51,318 nt of DNA from Chloroflexota bacterium (GTDB lineage Bacteria > Chloroflexota > Anaerolineae > Aggregatilineales > Phototrophicaceae), in contig JAPOYS010000052.1 in the NCBI GenBank assembly GCA_026706455.1, positions 1 to 51,318 of the forward strand, in the 5' to 3' direction. Both the position numbers and the translations under genes were made by a program. Below are positions 1 to 8,460 of the stretch, in pieces (the first letter of the stretch is position 1; every line of letters begins with the position of its first letter). Below the pieces are notes generated by a model. The model saw nothing but the letters and a program-made list of their open reading frames with translations, ran no database searches and was not told the origin of the DNA.

Positions 1-30
1 TCGCCCAAAACCACAAGTCGCAGTGGCAGC

Positions 31-51
31 GGGCGACCAGATTGGTCGCCC
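31..51. repeat. Perfect 9-bp palindromic hairpin
   Basis: GGGCGACCA, a 3-nt loop, then TGGTCGCCC, followed by CTACGAGG. The arms pair perfectly. It lies upstream of the first gene, outside any coding region I accept. From memory, similar GGTCGCCCCTAC palindromes are scattered between genes in Chloroflexota genomes, but only this copy is clear here. It could also be a transcription terminator of a gene to the left, although it has no T-run. Confidence 0.5.
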
Positions 52-112
52 CTACGAGGCTCGCTTCTTTCGCAGGACTAACTTGGAACTACTTCTGTCA
101 TCAGGTGACATA

Positions 113-820
113 GTGATCCGTTCAATACGATTGCGCATGGGGCTTGCCCTCGCCGGCTTGACGCTGTTGGCGGGCTGTCAAGCGCTCAGTGGCGAAGGCG
201 TCGCGACCTTGGATGCCGATTTGACTGCCTACGCCTCGGAGAGCCAATTAATACGCGCTGTCGCGACGCAAGAGCAAATCATGGTAATCGAGACCCTGAT
301 TGCGGCGGGCACACGCGTCGCTGAGCTGTCGGCGGTGAACGCGGCACTGGGCGCGACGCTGCGCGCCAATTACACCGGAACGCCTGAAGTGCGCGCAGTT
401 GTCGTCAGCGCTGAAGATATGGGCAGCTCGCTGGAGAGCGACCGGATGGATGAATCAATTACAACGCCGGCCGCCGCGACGATGCGCGTTTCGAACCTTT
501 CGACAGCCGAAAGCGTTGACCCCGCTAGCGGCTGCTCCAATGGAACGATCAGCCAGTTTACGCCGGATGGCGAACGCATTTATGTCACGGCGCGCGTCAC
601 AGAGCTGCAAGCAGGCAGCTACTTTGAGGTGGACTGGCAATTCGATGAGCGCCGCATATATCAAGTGTCCTGGCTGGCCGATTACGCGAAGTCCGTCGAA
701 TGCATCTGGTTTTTTGCGACGCCGGTGGACTTTGCGTTCCTGCCCGGCAGCTATTCAGCCACGCTATATGTCGATGGCGAGGCGATCGGGACGACCGACT
801 TTTCAGTAGTCGCGAGTTGA
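113..820 (+). CDS. Putative lipoprotein of unknown function
   Basis: Small secreted protein of about 235 residues. I chose the GTG at 113 because AGGTG lies 5 nt upstream and the translation then begins with a lipoprotein signal peptide: basic start, hydrophobic stretch, lipobox LLAGC. An ATG at 137 is a second possibility; longer starts would run through the palindrome at 31-51. After the lipid-modified Cys there is a helical segment and then a beta-rich C-terminal half with two Cys residues that looks like an immunoglobulin-type fold (pattern of alternating hydrophobics, GSYSATLYVDG near the end). The stop is one base before the ATG of the M23 peptidase gene, so the two are probably co-transcribed and may act together at the cell surface. 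I do not recognise the family. Confidence 0.7.
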   Translation: MIRSIRLRMGLALAGLTLLAGCQALSGEGVATLDADLTAYASESQLIRAVATQEQIMVIETLIAAGTRVAELSAVNAALGATLRANYTGTPEVRAVVVSAEDMGSSLESDRMDESITTPAAATMRVSNLSTAESVDPASGCSNGTISQFTPDGERIYVTARVTELQAGSYFEVDWQFDERRIYQVSWLADYAKSVECIWFFATPVDFAFLPGSYSATLYVDGEAIGTTDFSVVAS

Positions 821-821
821 A

Positions 822-1745
822 ATGCGAAGGGCTATGCCGCTATTTCGAAAAGCAGCCCGCGGTCTATCTATCCTGTTTCTAACCTGGCTCGGGATACTTG
901 GTCCTTCGGCGCAGGACGAGATCCAGGCGCCCGGCGCGCGCCATCTGACTCAGCCAGGCGCGACGCAGACTCGCGTCGTTGAACGGGTTGAACATAACGT
1001 TCTGCATCGTCCCATTGCGCTCGCCGACGACAAGAATCACTGGATCGACCGCACCTACGCCTACGGCAGCACCCAATTCAATTCGCGCCCGGTCCACCTC
1101 GGCGTGGAGTTTGTCAACGCGCGCGAAACACCCGTGTTCGCGGCCAAAGCGGGCCGCGTCATATTCGCCGGCAGCGATGCGAGTTTGCAGCTTGGACCAC
1201 AGGTGGATTACTACGGCAATGTCGTCGTGCTCGCCCATGAGCTATATTCCTTGGCGGGCCGCCAAATCTTCACGCTCTACGGGCATTTGGAGCGGGTCAA
1301 TGTGCAAGCGGGGCAACTGCTGGCAGACATGGATCAGATTGGAACTGTCGGTTCCAGCGGCGTCGCGATTGGTCCTCATTTGCACTTTGAGGTTCGCGCC
1401 GGCGATCCATACAGTTATCGCCAGACACGCAATCCCGAGCTTTGGCTCCAGCATTACGTGGACAGCGGCATGATCGTGGGATCGCTGCGCCATCAAAACG
1501 GCGAGCCCATCTATGGCCGGCGCGTCACCATACGTTCAGAAGCTGGCAGCCGCGATGTCTTCACCTACGCCAGCGCGCTGGCAAACGGCGATCCGGTCTG
1601 GCGCGAGAACTTTGTTGTGGCCGATTTGCCGGCCGGCAACTACGAGATTGTTCATTTGGACGACAAGGGACTCGTCGTCTTTCGAGACGGCGTTCGGGTA
1701 GACGCCTACCGTACGACCTTCGTTGAAATCGTGCTGCCAGAATGA
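822..1745 (+). CDS. M23/LytM-fold peptidase-like secreted protein
   Basis: About 307 residues with an N-terminal hydrophobic signal (residues 12-30). Residues 88-212 match the LytM/M23 metallopeptidase fold that cleaves peptide cross-links in peptidoglycan: HLGVE at 92-96, YGH with His155, and GPHLHFEV with His186 and His188. In the family the first zinc motif is HxxxD; here the Asp is Glu96, which may still bind zinc or may mark a non-catalytic form. A beta-rich C-terminal domain (about 215-307) follows. It starts one base after the upstream lipoprotein stop, so the pair is likely one operon. The family call is secure; catalytic activity is less so because of the Glu. Confidence 0.85.
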   Translation: MRRAMPLFRKAARGLSILFLTWLGILGPSAQDEIQAPGARHLTQPGATQTRVVERVEHNVLHRPIALADDKNHWIDRTYAYGSTQFNSRPVHLGVEFVNARETPVFAAKAGRVIFAGSDASLQLGPQVDYYGNVVVLAHELYSLAGRQIFTLYGHLERVNVQAGQLLADMDQIGTVGSSGVAIGPHLHFEVRAGDPYSYRQTRNPELWLQHYVDSGMIVGSLRHQNGEPIYGRRVTIRSEAGSRDVFTYASALANGDPVWRENFVVADLPAGNYEIVHLDDKGLVVFRDGVRVDAYRTTFVEIVLPE

Positions 1746-1817
1746 GCTGAGATCAAGCTTCGCGGATTGGAGTCGACGCCTTGATTTTGCGCCGACGAAT
1801 GGCGGCAACGGGGCGGC

Positions 1818-1835
1818 GCGGGCAGGCGCGCCCGC
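1818..1835. repeat. GC-rich hairpin, possible terminator or REP-like element
   Basis: GCGGGC, six bases, then GCCCGC: a 6-bp GC-only stem in the gap between the M23 gene and the MBL gene. There is no T-run after it, so intrinsic termination is doubtful. It lies just upstream of the promoter at 1848. Confidence 0.35.
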
Positions 1836-1847
1836 AATGACGCTCGC

Positions 1848-1876
1848 TTGATTTTCTGGTCTGCGCCGACTATACT
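1848..1876 (+). promoter_or_regulatory. Promoter of the MBL-greA unit
   Basis: TTGATT at 1848-1853, 17-bp spacer, TATACT at 1871-1876: five of six matches in each box. Transcription would start near 1883, about 40 nt before the ATG. The first bases of the transcript (1882-1896, GGCAG-gccta-CTGCC) can form a small hairpin. Confidence 0.7.
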
Positions 1877-1923
1877 TGTTTGGCAGGCCTACTGCCTGAA
1901 GATCGGAACAGCCCTTTCACTCG

Positions 1924-2823
1924 ATGCAGCGCGAACGAATTACGGATCACATTTTCGTCTTCCGAAGCGACCAGTATGCTCAGGTGACAGCTGGCGTCGT
2001 CTTGACCGATGACGGCGCGGTGCTGATTGATACCTTGCTCTATCCGGAAGAGACCGTTCGCATCAGGCGTTACGTGGAAGATGGCTTGGGCGCCAGCGTG
2101 AACTACGTCATCAATACGCATTTTCACGCCGATCACACGACTGGCACCTGCTTCTTCCCGGGCGCGCAGGTGATCGCCCACAAGCTGTGTCGAGAACTGT
2201 TGGACCGCCGAGGTCGGAACAGTCTGCGCCAAATGAAAAAGGCGGCTCCCGAGTTTGAGCCGGTGAGGCTAGTCTTGCCCGATATCACCTTCGAAGAGCA
2301 AATGACGCTCAAGATCGGAGCAACGAGATTTCTGCTGCGCGAAAGCCCTGGACACAGCCCCGACTCTATCATCTGTCTCTTGGAAGAAGAAGAAGTGCTC
2401 TTCGCCGCCGACACCGTGATGCCGATTCCCTACTTCGTTGACGGCAGCTTTTCCGATTCTGTGAAGTCCTTGTCACGCCTGCTCGAAAGCGAGTATGAGC
2501 ATATCGTGCAGGGGCATGGCGATATTATTCTGCGCGGCGAAGTGCCAGGCAAGATCGCGAGCGACCTTGAATACCTGCACAGGATCGACGAGGCGGTGAA
2601 AGTCGGACTGGATAAAGGGCAGGAAGACATAGAGAATCAGGTCTCGCTGGCCCACTGCGGCAAGAGCCACGTCTTGCTGAACGGGGTCGTTCAGCAGTTG
2701 CATCAGCACAATGTTCGCGCATTGGTAAATCATTACCGGGACGAATCGGAGGAGCCGCCAGCGAGCCGCTCCGAGGACAAAGCCGAGAGAAGTTACGCAT
2801 GGCATCAGAAGAAACTTATCTGA
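1924..2823 (+). CDS. MBL-fold metallo-hydrolase
   Basis: About 299 residues of the metallo-beta-lactamase superfamily. The metal site is complete: THFHADH at residues 65-71, GHSPDS about 140, the bridging Asp in FAADTV, and QGHGD near 196. These residues bind two metal ions that activate water for hydrolysis. The C-terminal third is helical and charged. The substrate cannot be read from the sequence; the family includes thioesterases, lactonases and phosphodiesterases. It sits behind a good promoter and its last 25 bp overlap the start of greA in another frame, so the two are expressed together. Confidence 0.85.
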   Translation: MQRERITDHIFVFRSDQYAQVTAGVVLTDDGAVLIDTLLYPEETVRIRRYVEDGLGASVNYVINTHFHADHTTGTCFFPGAQVIAHKLCRELLDRRGRNSLRQMKKAAPEFEPVRLVLPDITFEEQMTLKIGATRFLLRESPGHSPDSIICLLEEEEVLFAADTVMPIPYFVDGSFSDSVKSLSRLLESEYEHIVQGHGDIILRGEVPGKIASDLEYLHRIDEAVKVGLDKGQEDIENQVSLAHCGKSHVLLNGVVQQLHQHNVRALVNHYRDESEEPPASRSEDKAERSYAWHQKKLI

Positions 2824-3269
2824 CTCAAGAAGGTGAAGACGCTCTGCGCCGAGAGCTCAAACAGCTCAAGGAAGGGCGTCGGCCGGCTTTGGCGCGGAAG
2901 CTGAAAGAAGCGGCCGCGCAAGGCGATCTGAAGGAGAATGCGGACTACCATGACGCCAAGGAGCAGTTAGGCTTCATTGAAGGGCGCGTGCTGCAAATCG
3001 AAGCGATACTGCGCAATGCGATTGTGGTAGACAGCGGCGGCAGCAACGATGCGGTTCGCATTGGGTCAACGGTGGTCATTCAAGAAGACGGAATAGACGA
3101 AGACGAAGAATATCGCATTGTGGGCAGCGCCGAGGCGAACCCGCGCGCGCGCAAGATCTCGGAGAAGAGCCCAATCGGTTCCGCGCTTTTGGGCCAGAAA
3201 CGCGGGGAGAAAGTCCGGGTGAAGACGCCCGATGGCGTCATCCAGTTGAAAATAGTTGATATTCGCTAA
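2799..3269 (+). CDS. greA: Transcript cleavage factor GreA
   Basis: GreA rescues backtracked RNA polymerase by stimulating cleavage of the nascent transcript. The 156 residues match the usual length: an N-terminal antiparallel coiled coil (1-75) with the tip motif GDLKENADYH (Asp43 and Glu46 being the residues that reach the polymerase active centre), then an FKBP-like C-terminal domain ending in VKTPDGVIQLKIVDIR. It begins inside the 3-prime end of the MBL gene, with GAGAAG upstream, so translation is probably coupled. No gene follows on this strand; the next gene converges. Confidence 0.97.
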   Translation: MASEETYLTQEGEDALRRELKQLKEGRRPALARKLKEAAAQGDLKENADYHDAKEQLGFIEGRVLQIEAILRNAIVVDSGGSNDAVRIGSTVVIQEDGIDEDEEYRIVGSAEANPRARKISEKSPIGSALLGQKRGEKVRVKTPDGVIQLKIVDIR

Positions 3270-3323
3270 AGAGGCGCGTCCAGCCACCCCCGCGCCCAGC
3301 CAAACAGAATTAGATGAAACGAG

Positions 3324-3350
3324 AGCCCCATCATAGGTGGCGAGGCTTTT
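3324..3350 (+). terminator. Possible terminator after greA
   Basis: AGCCCCA pairs with TGG plus GGCT through a 3-nt bulge, and the 3-prime arm is followed by TTT. Weak and interrupted, but placed correctly between the convergent greA and the membrane protein gene. Confidence 0.3.
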
Positions 3351-3359
3351 GCCCGGCGG

Positions 3360-4781
3360 CTACGAATAGGGCATGAAGTTTCCGGTGCCGCCGAAAGGAT
3401 CGTCTTCATCGTCTTCCGGTCGTTTGGCCGGCTGCGATGCGCCAGCGGGACGGGGCGCTGCGCCTACCCCCCCAGCCGGCGGAGGCGGAGCGGGTGATGC
3501 CGTCTGCGACGGCGGCGTTAGTTGCAAATCCGCGTATTCGTTAAATGGAGAGCTCGCCGGCGCCGGATAACCCGCTGCGGGCAGCGATGCGCCTTGGCTC
3601 CGCTTGTGCCAAGCCAGCACTTCAATCTGCAGCGTTTCGATCCCGCTATTGGGCGTGCCGCCGCCGTAGTTGCAAAGGACTGACTTAATCTCCGCTTGGA
3701 TTTGTATCGCGCTATTGTCGACTATCAGCTTGGCGCCCGGCGCAGCGGCGATGACATCGGTCGTCGGATCTTTAACGCGATTGCCCACTGCAGCCACCAG
3801 AGCCGGGTCGCTCAAGGCAGCGGGCGCGGCGAAGACCTTGGTGATGGTCTCCTGCGAGGCCATGTCGAAGCCCCAGAACTCGACGGACTGCAATTCATTG
3901 CCCACGCGGGTGGCAACAGAAATGCCGCATTCGCCTAGAAATTGGTTGCCCTGTTCCGGTCCCATCTCAATTGCGAATGAGTCGTCGTAGTTCTGTCCCT
4001 TGGCGTAAGTTGAGACCGTCTGCAAAACCGGTAGACCGTACTGTGGGTGGAGTCGGCCGCTCTTTTCCGTTTCATCATCGGCCCAGGGAGCGGCGGGCTG
4101 AGCATCGTTATACGCCTCGTAGGGCTCTGACGCGATCTCGGCCGACGGAGAAACTTGCGGGCGTTTCGCCGCTGTAGCCGCGGCTTCCTGTGGTCGAGAC
4201 GCGCCGCCTGAGCCACTGGCAGGAAGCATCATCCGCCCAGCGATCGTCAGCGCTGGAATGGCCAAAGCCACCGCTGCCAGCGCCAAGATGATCTGCAATG
4301 AGCTTCCGACCAAACCCGGGTCTTGTGGGGCAATGGAGCCGACTAGGCTGTCGTAACCAGTAATCTCAGTGAGCGCTTCCAGGGCTGCGCGTTCAGCCGC
4401 CGGCACACGCGAGCTAATGGCTAAGCCTTCGACGACGCTTTTCGGATTCGGGATTTGCTGCAATACGAGCAAGGCGTTGCTGTCGTCGTAATGCACATCC
4501 GGCGAGTGGCCCACAGCCACCATGCGCACCCATTGTTGAATCGCCAGTGGGCTCATGTGGCGCGGAGAGGCGCCAGTGAACTCAGTTGGAATCACCACAT
4601 AGGCGGTCGCCATCCCGATCACCATGCCGAGGAGGACGAGCAAGACGGCGCTGCGTTTGGGACCCGCTTCGATCAATTTCTGAATGCGCGGATTCGACGC
4701 ACTGAGCCCGCTCCTGTTTTTCTGTCCGCCGGCCGCTTGGGCTGGCTGCGCGCGATTCGATTCCTGACCTTGAAGACTCAT
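3360..4781 (-). CDS. Unrecognised two-TM membrane protein
   Basis: 473 residues, not recognised. The N-terminus (1-42) is polar and basic, then a membrane segment at about 43-64, an extracytoplasmic stretch of about 95 residues, a second membrane segment at about 161-184, a low-complexity linker rich in Ala/Pro/Ser, a compact domain at about 240-405 with two Cys residues, and a Pro/Ala-rich tail. Both termini would be on the same side. AAGG lies 8 nt before the ATG. It has its own promoter 141 bp downstream of topA and converges with greA. The folded C-terminal domain is the part worth a structure prediction. Confidence 0.8.
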   Translation of the reverse strand: MSLQGQESNRAQPAQAAGGQKNRSGLSASNPRIQKLIEAGPKRSAVLLVLLGMVIGMATAYVVIPTEFTGASPRHMSPLAIQQWVRMVAVGHSPDVHYDDSNALLVLQQIPNPKSVVEGLAISSRVPAAERAALEALTEITGYDSLVGSIAPQDPGLVGSSLQIILALAAVALAIPALTIAGRMMLPASGSGGASRPQEAAATAAKRPQVSPSAEIASEPYEAYNDAQPAAPWADDETEKSGRLHPQYGLPVLQTVSTYAKGQNYDDSFAIEMGPEQGNQFLGECGISVATRVGNELQSVEFWGFDMASQETITKVFAAPAALSDPALVAAVGNRVKDPTTDVIAAAPGAKLIVDNSAIQIQAEIKSVLCNYGGGTPNSGIETLQIEVLAWHKRSQGASLPAAGYPAPASSPFNEYADLQLTPPSQTASPAPPPPAGGVGAAPRPAGASQPAKRPEDDEDDPFGGTGNFMPYS

Positions 4782-4875
4782 ACGCTACGACCTTTCGAGT
4801 CCACGGTACTCAATTTGACTGAGACCAGGCGTACATACTTGGCGCGCGAAAGCATCGCCGCCGCCAATGTCTTCC

Positions 4876-4904
4876 AGTATAGTCACAGTTGCAAATCGGC
4901 GCAA
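4876..4904 (-). promoter_or_regulatory. Promoter of the two-TM membrane protein gene
   Basis: On the minus strand TTGCGC, 17-bp spacer, TATACT. The leader to the ATG at 4781 would be about 88 nt. The -35 box is imperfect, the -10 box good. Confidence 0.5.
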
Positions 4905-4922
4905 AGCCAGACGGCGGCAGCC

Positions 4923-7334
4923 TTAGAAGACGGATTCTTGTTTTGCGGCGGCTTGGTCGGTTTGCTCGTCCAATCGCGCGAGGTCTTTGGGCAGCCGCCA
5001 GACGGTGTAGTCGCAATCGGGGTAGCGGCTGCAGCCGTAGAAGACGCGTCCCTTGCGGCTGCGCTTTTCCACAATCTCGCCGCGGTGGTCGGCGCCGCAT
5101 TGTGGACAGAGCAGTCCCATACGTTTGAGATAGCGCTCGGTGTGTTTGCAGTCGGGGTAATTGGAGCAGCCGATGAACTTCCCGTAGCGGGAGTGTTTGA
5201 TGATCAGATCGCCTTCTTCGCAGCGGGGGCAGACGCGCCCCACTTTTTCCACGACATTCTGTTTTGGCATCTTCTCTTGAGCGACGGCGAGACGCCGCTC
5301 AAAGGGATGATAAAATTCATCCAGCATCGGCCGCCATTCCAGCATACCTTTAGACACGTCGTCAAGCTGGTCCTCCATATTCGCAGTGAAGGCGTAATCC
5401 ATTTCCACATCGAAATACTCAGACAGGAGATCGCTAACGACGCGCCCGGTCTTCGTGGGAAGCAGCCGGCGGTCTTTCTGCGTGACGTAGTCTCTCGCTT
5501 GAATGACACTGACCGTGGGAGCATAGGTGCTGGGGCGCCCGATGCCTCTGTCTTCCAACTGTTTGATCAGCGTCGCCTCGGTGTATCGCGGGGGCGGCTT
5601 GGTGAAATTCTGTTCGGGCCGCAATTGGCGCAGGTCAAGCGATTCACCCGTTTCAAGAGCGGGGAATGTTTGATTTTGATCGTTGCCGAGGTCGCGAGCG
5701 CGCAGCTCGTCTTTGCCGTATATGGCGAGATGACCGGCGAACTTCAATTTGCTGCCGGAGGCGCGGAAGAGATAGCGCATGTCGCCGGCTGTCTGTCCCG
5801 CTCGCACGTCGATGCGCAGCGTGTCATAAATGGCTGGCGACATTTGGCTGGCGACAAAGCGCTGCCATATCAGCGTGTAGAGCTGGAGTTGCGGCCGGCT
5901 CAAGGCTGCTTTCATCGCCTCAGGGGTCCGCGAGACGCTGGTGGGGCGAATGGCTTCGTGCGCTTCCTGCGCGCCTTTCGACTTGGTTTTGTAGACCGGC
6001 GGCTTCTTTGGCAGGTAATCCGCCCCGTGGTTGCGATCGATGTATTTCCGGGCTTCAGCGACGGCGCCTTTGGAAACCTGAACACTGTCCGTGCGCATGT
6101 AAGTGATGAGGCCGACCGGGCTGCCCTGGCCGATATCGATGCCTTCGTATAGCTGCTGCGCGATCTGCATCGTACGGCGGGCGGAGAACCCCCGGCGGCT
6201 GGAGGCGGCCTGCTGCAAGGTGCTAGTGGTGAAGGGCGCTGAGGGCCGCGACTGGCGTGTCCCGCGCTTAACCGCGTCAACGACATATTGGCTTTGGCGC
6301 AGGATGTCGACATGCGGCTGGATGGTTGCTTCACTGTCTAGCACGGGCGGCGTCTCGCCCTTGGGGTCGAAAATGACATTTTGGTCAGAGATTCTCACAA
6401 GGCGCGCTGTGAAACTTGAGGTGTCGCTGCCATTGGTTTGTTTCGCCAGTTCGGCATCAAGCGTCCAGTATTCGACCGGCCTATGCGCTTCGATCGCTTT
6501 CTCGCGCTCGACAACCAGGCGCAGGGCAATGCTTTGCACCCGGCCCGCGGACAGCCCGCCTCGGACTTTCGACCAGAGCAACTGGGAAACCTGATAACCA
6601 ACTAAGCGGTCGAGAATACGGCGCGCCTGCTGGGCATTGACCAAATCCATGTTGATATCGCGCGGTCGCGTAAAGGCGTCGGCGACGGCGCTATTGGTGA
6701 TCTCGTTGAAGACCACTCGTTTGACACCCGCCTGCGGCATTTCGGCAGCCGCCACAAGATGCCAAGCGATCGCCTCGCCTTCGCGATCGGGGTCGGTGGC
6801 CAGGTAGATTTCGTCGGCGCCTTCAGCGGCCGCCTTGAGTTCCTTCACGATCGCGCGTTTGTCGTTGGGCACCCGATATTCCGGCTCGAAATCGCGCTCG
6901 ACATCAACGGAAAGGCGACTCTTAAGCAGGTCGCGCACGTGACCCAACGACGACATGACGGTGTAGCCGTCGCCGAGATAACCACCGATGCTGCGCGCCT
7001 TTGCCGGCGATTCAACGATGACTAGCTTGCCGACATTCCTGCGAATGCCGTTGGATTTGGCTCGGTTCTTGCGTTTCGTACGCGCTTTGGACTTCCGCCC
7101 GCGCTTGGGCTTGGTCTGCTGGCGTACTGTTCGTTGTGATTTCTCCGGCTTGGGGACGCCTTCATGCGCGGCGGTTGCGCCAGTCCGATACATGGACGTG
7201 CCGCATTCCGGGCATTGGCCGCGTGTAGCGGGCGCCCCCGCCTTGTTGTAGATCGCTTGCGGATCACGAATGTCGCGCTTCGTTCTGCATTTGAAGCAAT
7301 AGGCTTGAAGCGATTTGCTAGCGCTATCAGTCAT
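4923..7334 (-). CDS. topA: DNA topoisomerase I with extra N-terminal zinc ribbon
   Basis: Type IA topoisomerase, 803 residues, which relaxes negative supercoils by passing one strand through a transient break. Domains in order: an N-terminal four-Cys ribbon (Cys13, Cys16, Cys41, Cys44; resembles DUF5679), a Lys/Arg-rich linker (62-100), the Toprim domain (Glu108 in VIVESPAKA; DPDRE with Asp181, Asp183, Glu185), the catalytic core with tyrosine Tyr412 in GLITYMRTDS, and two C-terminal topoisomerase zinc fingers (CPRC...CSNYPDC and CPQC...CSRYPDC). The first ribbon is not part of the classical enzyme. It follows the manC-like gene by 29 bp and dprA before that; dprA next to topA is a common bacterial arrangement. 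Confidence 0.97.
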   Translation of the reverse strand: MTDSASKSLQAYCFKCRTKRDIRDPQAIYNKAGAPATRGQCPECGTSMYRTGATAAHEGVPKPEKSQRTVRQQTKPKRGRKSKARTKRKNRAKSNGIRRNVGKLVIVESPAKARSIGGYLGDGYTVMSSLGHVRDLLKSRLSVDVERDFEPEYRVPNDKRAIVKELKAAAEGADEIYLATDPDREGEAIAWHLVAAAEMPQAGVKRVVFNEITNSAVADAFTRPRDINMDLVNAQQARRILDRLVGYQVSQLLWSKVRGGLSAGRVQSIALRLVVEREKAIEAHRPVEYWTLDAELAKQTNGSDTSSFTARLVRISDQNVIFDPKGETPPVLDSEATIQPHVDILRQSQYVVDAVKRGTRQSRPSAPFTTSTLQQAASSRRGFSARRTMQIAQQLYEGIDIGQGSPVGLITYMRTDSVQVSKGAVAEARKYIDRNHGADYLPKKPPVYKTKSKGAQEAHEAIRPTSVSRTPEAMKAALSRPQLQLYTLIWQRFVASQMSPAIYDTLRIDVRAGQTAGDMRYLFRASGSKLKFAGHLAIYGKDELRARDLGNDQNQTFPALETGESLDLRQLRPEQNFTKPPPRYTEATLIKQLEDRGIGRPSTYAPTVSVIQARDYVTQKDRRLLPTKTGRVVSDLLSEYFDVEMDYAFTANMEDQLDDVSKGMLEWRPMLDEFYHPFERRLAVAQEKMPKQNVVEKVGRVCPRCEEGDLIIKHSRYGKFIGCSNYPDCKHTERYLKRMGLLCPQCGADHRGEIVEKRSRKGRVFYGCSRYPDCDYTVWRLPKDLARLDEQTDQAAAKQESVF

Positions 7335-7363
7335 ATCCCATCCTCGTGAGCGAGTGTGCGGTG

Positions 7364-8449
7364 TTAGAGATATTCTTCGTTGCCATTCTCGCGCAGGTAG
7401 TCGACCACCTGCTTGACATCTTGCGTACGCTCTTTGTGGCAGATTAGCAGCACGTCATCCGTGTCGACGACTACGATATCTTCCACGCCGATGGCCACGG
7501 TCAGGCGGTCGCTCAAGACGAGGGTATCGCGCGTGTCCAGGATGACGCGACTGTCGCTGGCATCGCCTTTGACGCAGTTGCCGAAGTTGTCTTGCGGCAG
7601 AATTTCGTAGAGCGAGGTCCAATTGCCGACATCGCTCCAGCCGATATCGCTGGGAATGACCGCGATGTTATCGGCTTTTTCCATAATGGCAAAGTCAATC
7701 GACAGCATGGGCATGGTTTCCCAGATGTCGTTCAGCTTTTCTTCATAATCCGGCGAGTCAAAAGCCGATTGCAGATAGGAGCACATCGCGTAGATCGCCG
7801 GCTGGTAGCGTTCCAAGTCACGCATGGCGCGGGCGACCCGCCAAATGAACATGCCCGAATTCCAGCTGTATTGACCGGAGGCGAGGTACTGCGTCGCGCG
7901 CACGATATCCGGTTTTTCCGTAAAGCGCCGAGACCGATACACGTCGAAGCCGCTGACTTGGTTGAGGGCATCGCCCTGCTGAATATACCCGAAGCCGGTT
8001 GACGGATAAGATGGCGAGATGCCCAGCGTGACGATTTTGCCATCTTGCGCCACCTGCCAGGCGGCCTCCAGCAGTCGGCAGAATTTCTCGCGCTGCACGA
8101 TATGGTGGTCGGCTGGCAGGATGGCGACGGTGGCTTCCTGGTCGCGCCTTTGAATATGGCTGAGCGCCAAGGCGAGGGCTGGCGCCGTGTTCTTGGCATA
8201 GGGTTCGAGGATGAAGTTCTCGGGCGGGATCTCGCGCATCTCGTTTTGCAGGTCTTCAACCAACTCGCGCCCGGTGACGACGAAGATGTCTTCTGGGGTG
8301 AACATCGACAGAATCCGTTCGACGCTGGTGCGAAACATCGAGTGTTCATCGACGAGCGGCAGCATCTGCTTTGGGTGTCGAACGCGGCTCATCGGCCAGA
8401 GCCTGGCGCCGTGGCCGCCGGCCGCAATCAGCGCATAATAATGATCCAT
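7364..8449 (-). CDS. Mannose-1-phosphate guanylyltransferase
   Basis: Nucleotidyltransferase of about 361 residues making GDP-mannose from mannose 1-phosphate and GTP. It carries the nucleotide-binding signature AAGGHGARLWPMSR with HPKQ after it, and the family hallmark IGWSDVGNW near residue 260. The length equals the ManC catalytic domain without the isomerase domain of bifunctional ManC/AlgA. I use the ATG at 8449, which gives the usual family N-terminus (MDHYYALIAAGG); a GTG at 8464 overlapping the dprA stop as GTGA is an alternative that would couple translation. GDP-mannose would feed polysaccharide or glycan synthesis. Its place between dprA and topA is unusual. Confidence 0.9.
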   Translation of the reverse strand: MDHYYALIAAGGHGARLWPMSRVRHPKQMLPLVDEHSMFRTSVERILSMFTPEDIFVVTGRELVEDLQNEMREIPPENFILEPYAKNTAPALALALSHIQRRDQEATVAILPADHHIVQREKFCRLLEAAWQVAQDGKIVTLGISPSYPSTGFGYIQQGDALNQVSGFDVYRSRRFTEKPDIVRATQYLASGQYSWNSGMFIWRVARAMRDLERYQPAIYAMCSYLQSAFDSPDYEEKLNDIWETMPMLSIDFAIMEKADNIAVIPSDIGWSDVGNWTSLYEILPQDNFGNCVKGDASDSRVILDTRDTLVLSDRLTVAIGVEDIVVVDTDDVLLICHKERTQDVKQVVDYLRENGNEEYL

Positions 8450-8460
8450 TGTCTCGGCTC

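Noticed and set aside
4455-6152. Long open frame on the plus strand (565 codons)
   Set aside because: It lies antisense to topA and the membrane protein gene, both with convincing family motifs; it has no domain pattern of its own and arises from the GC-rich codon bias.
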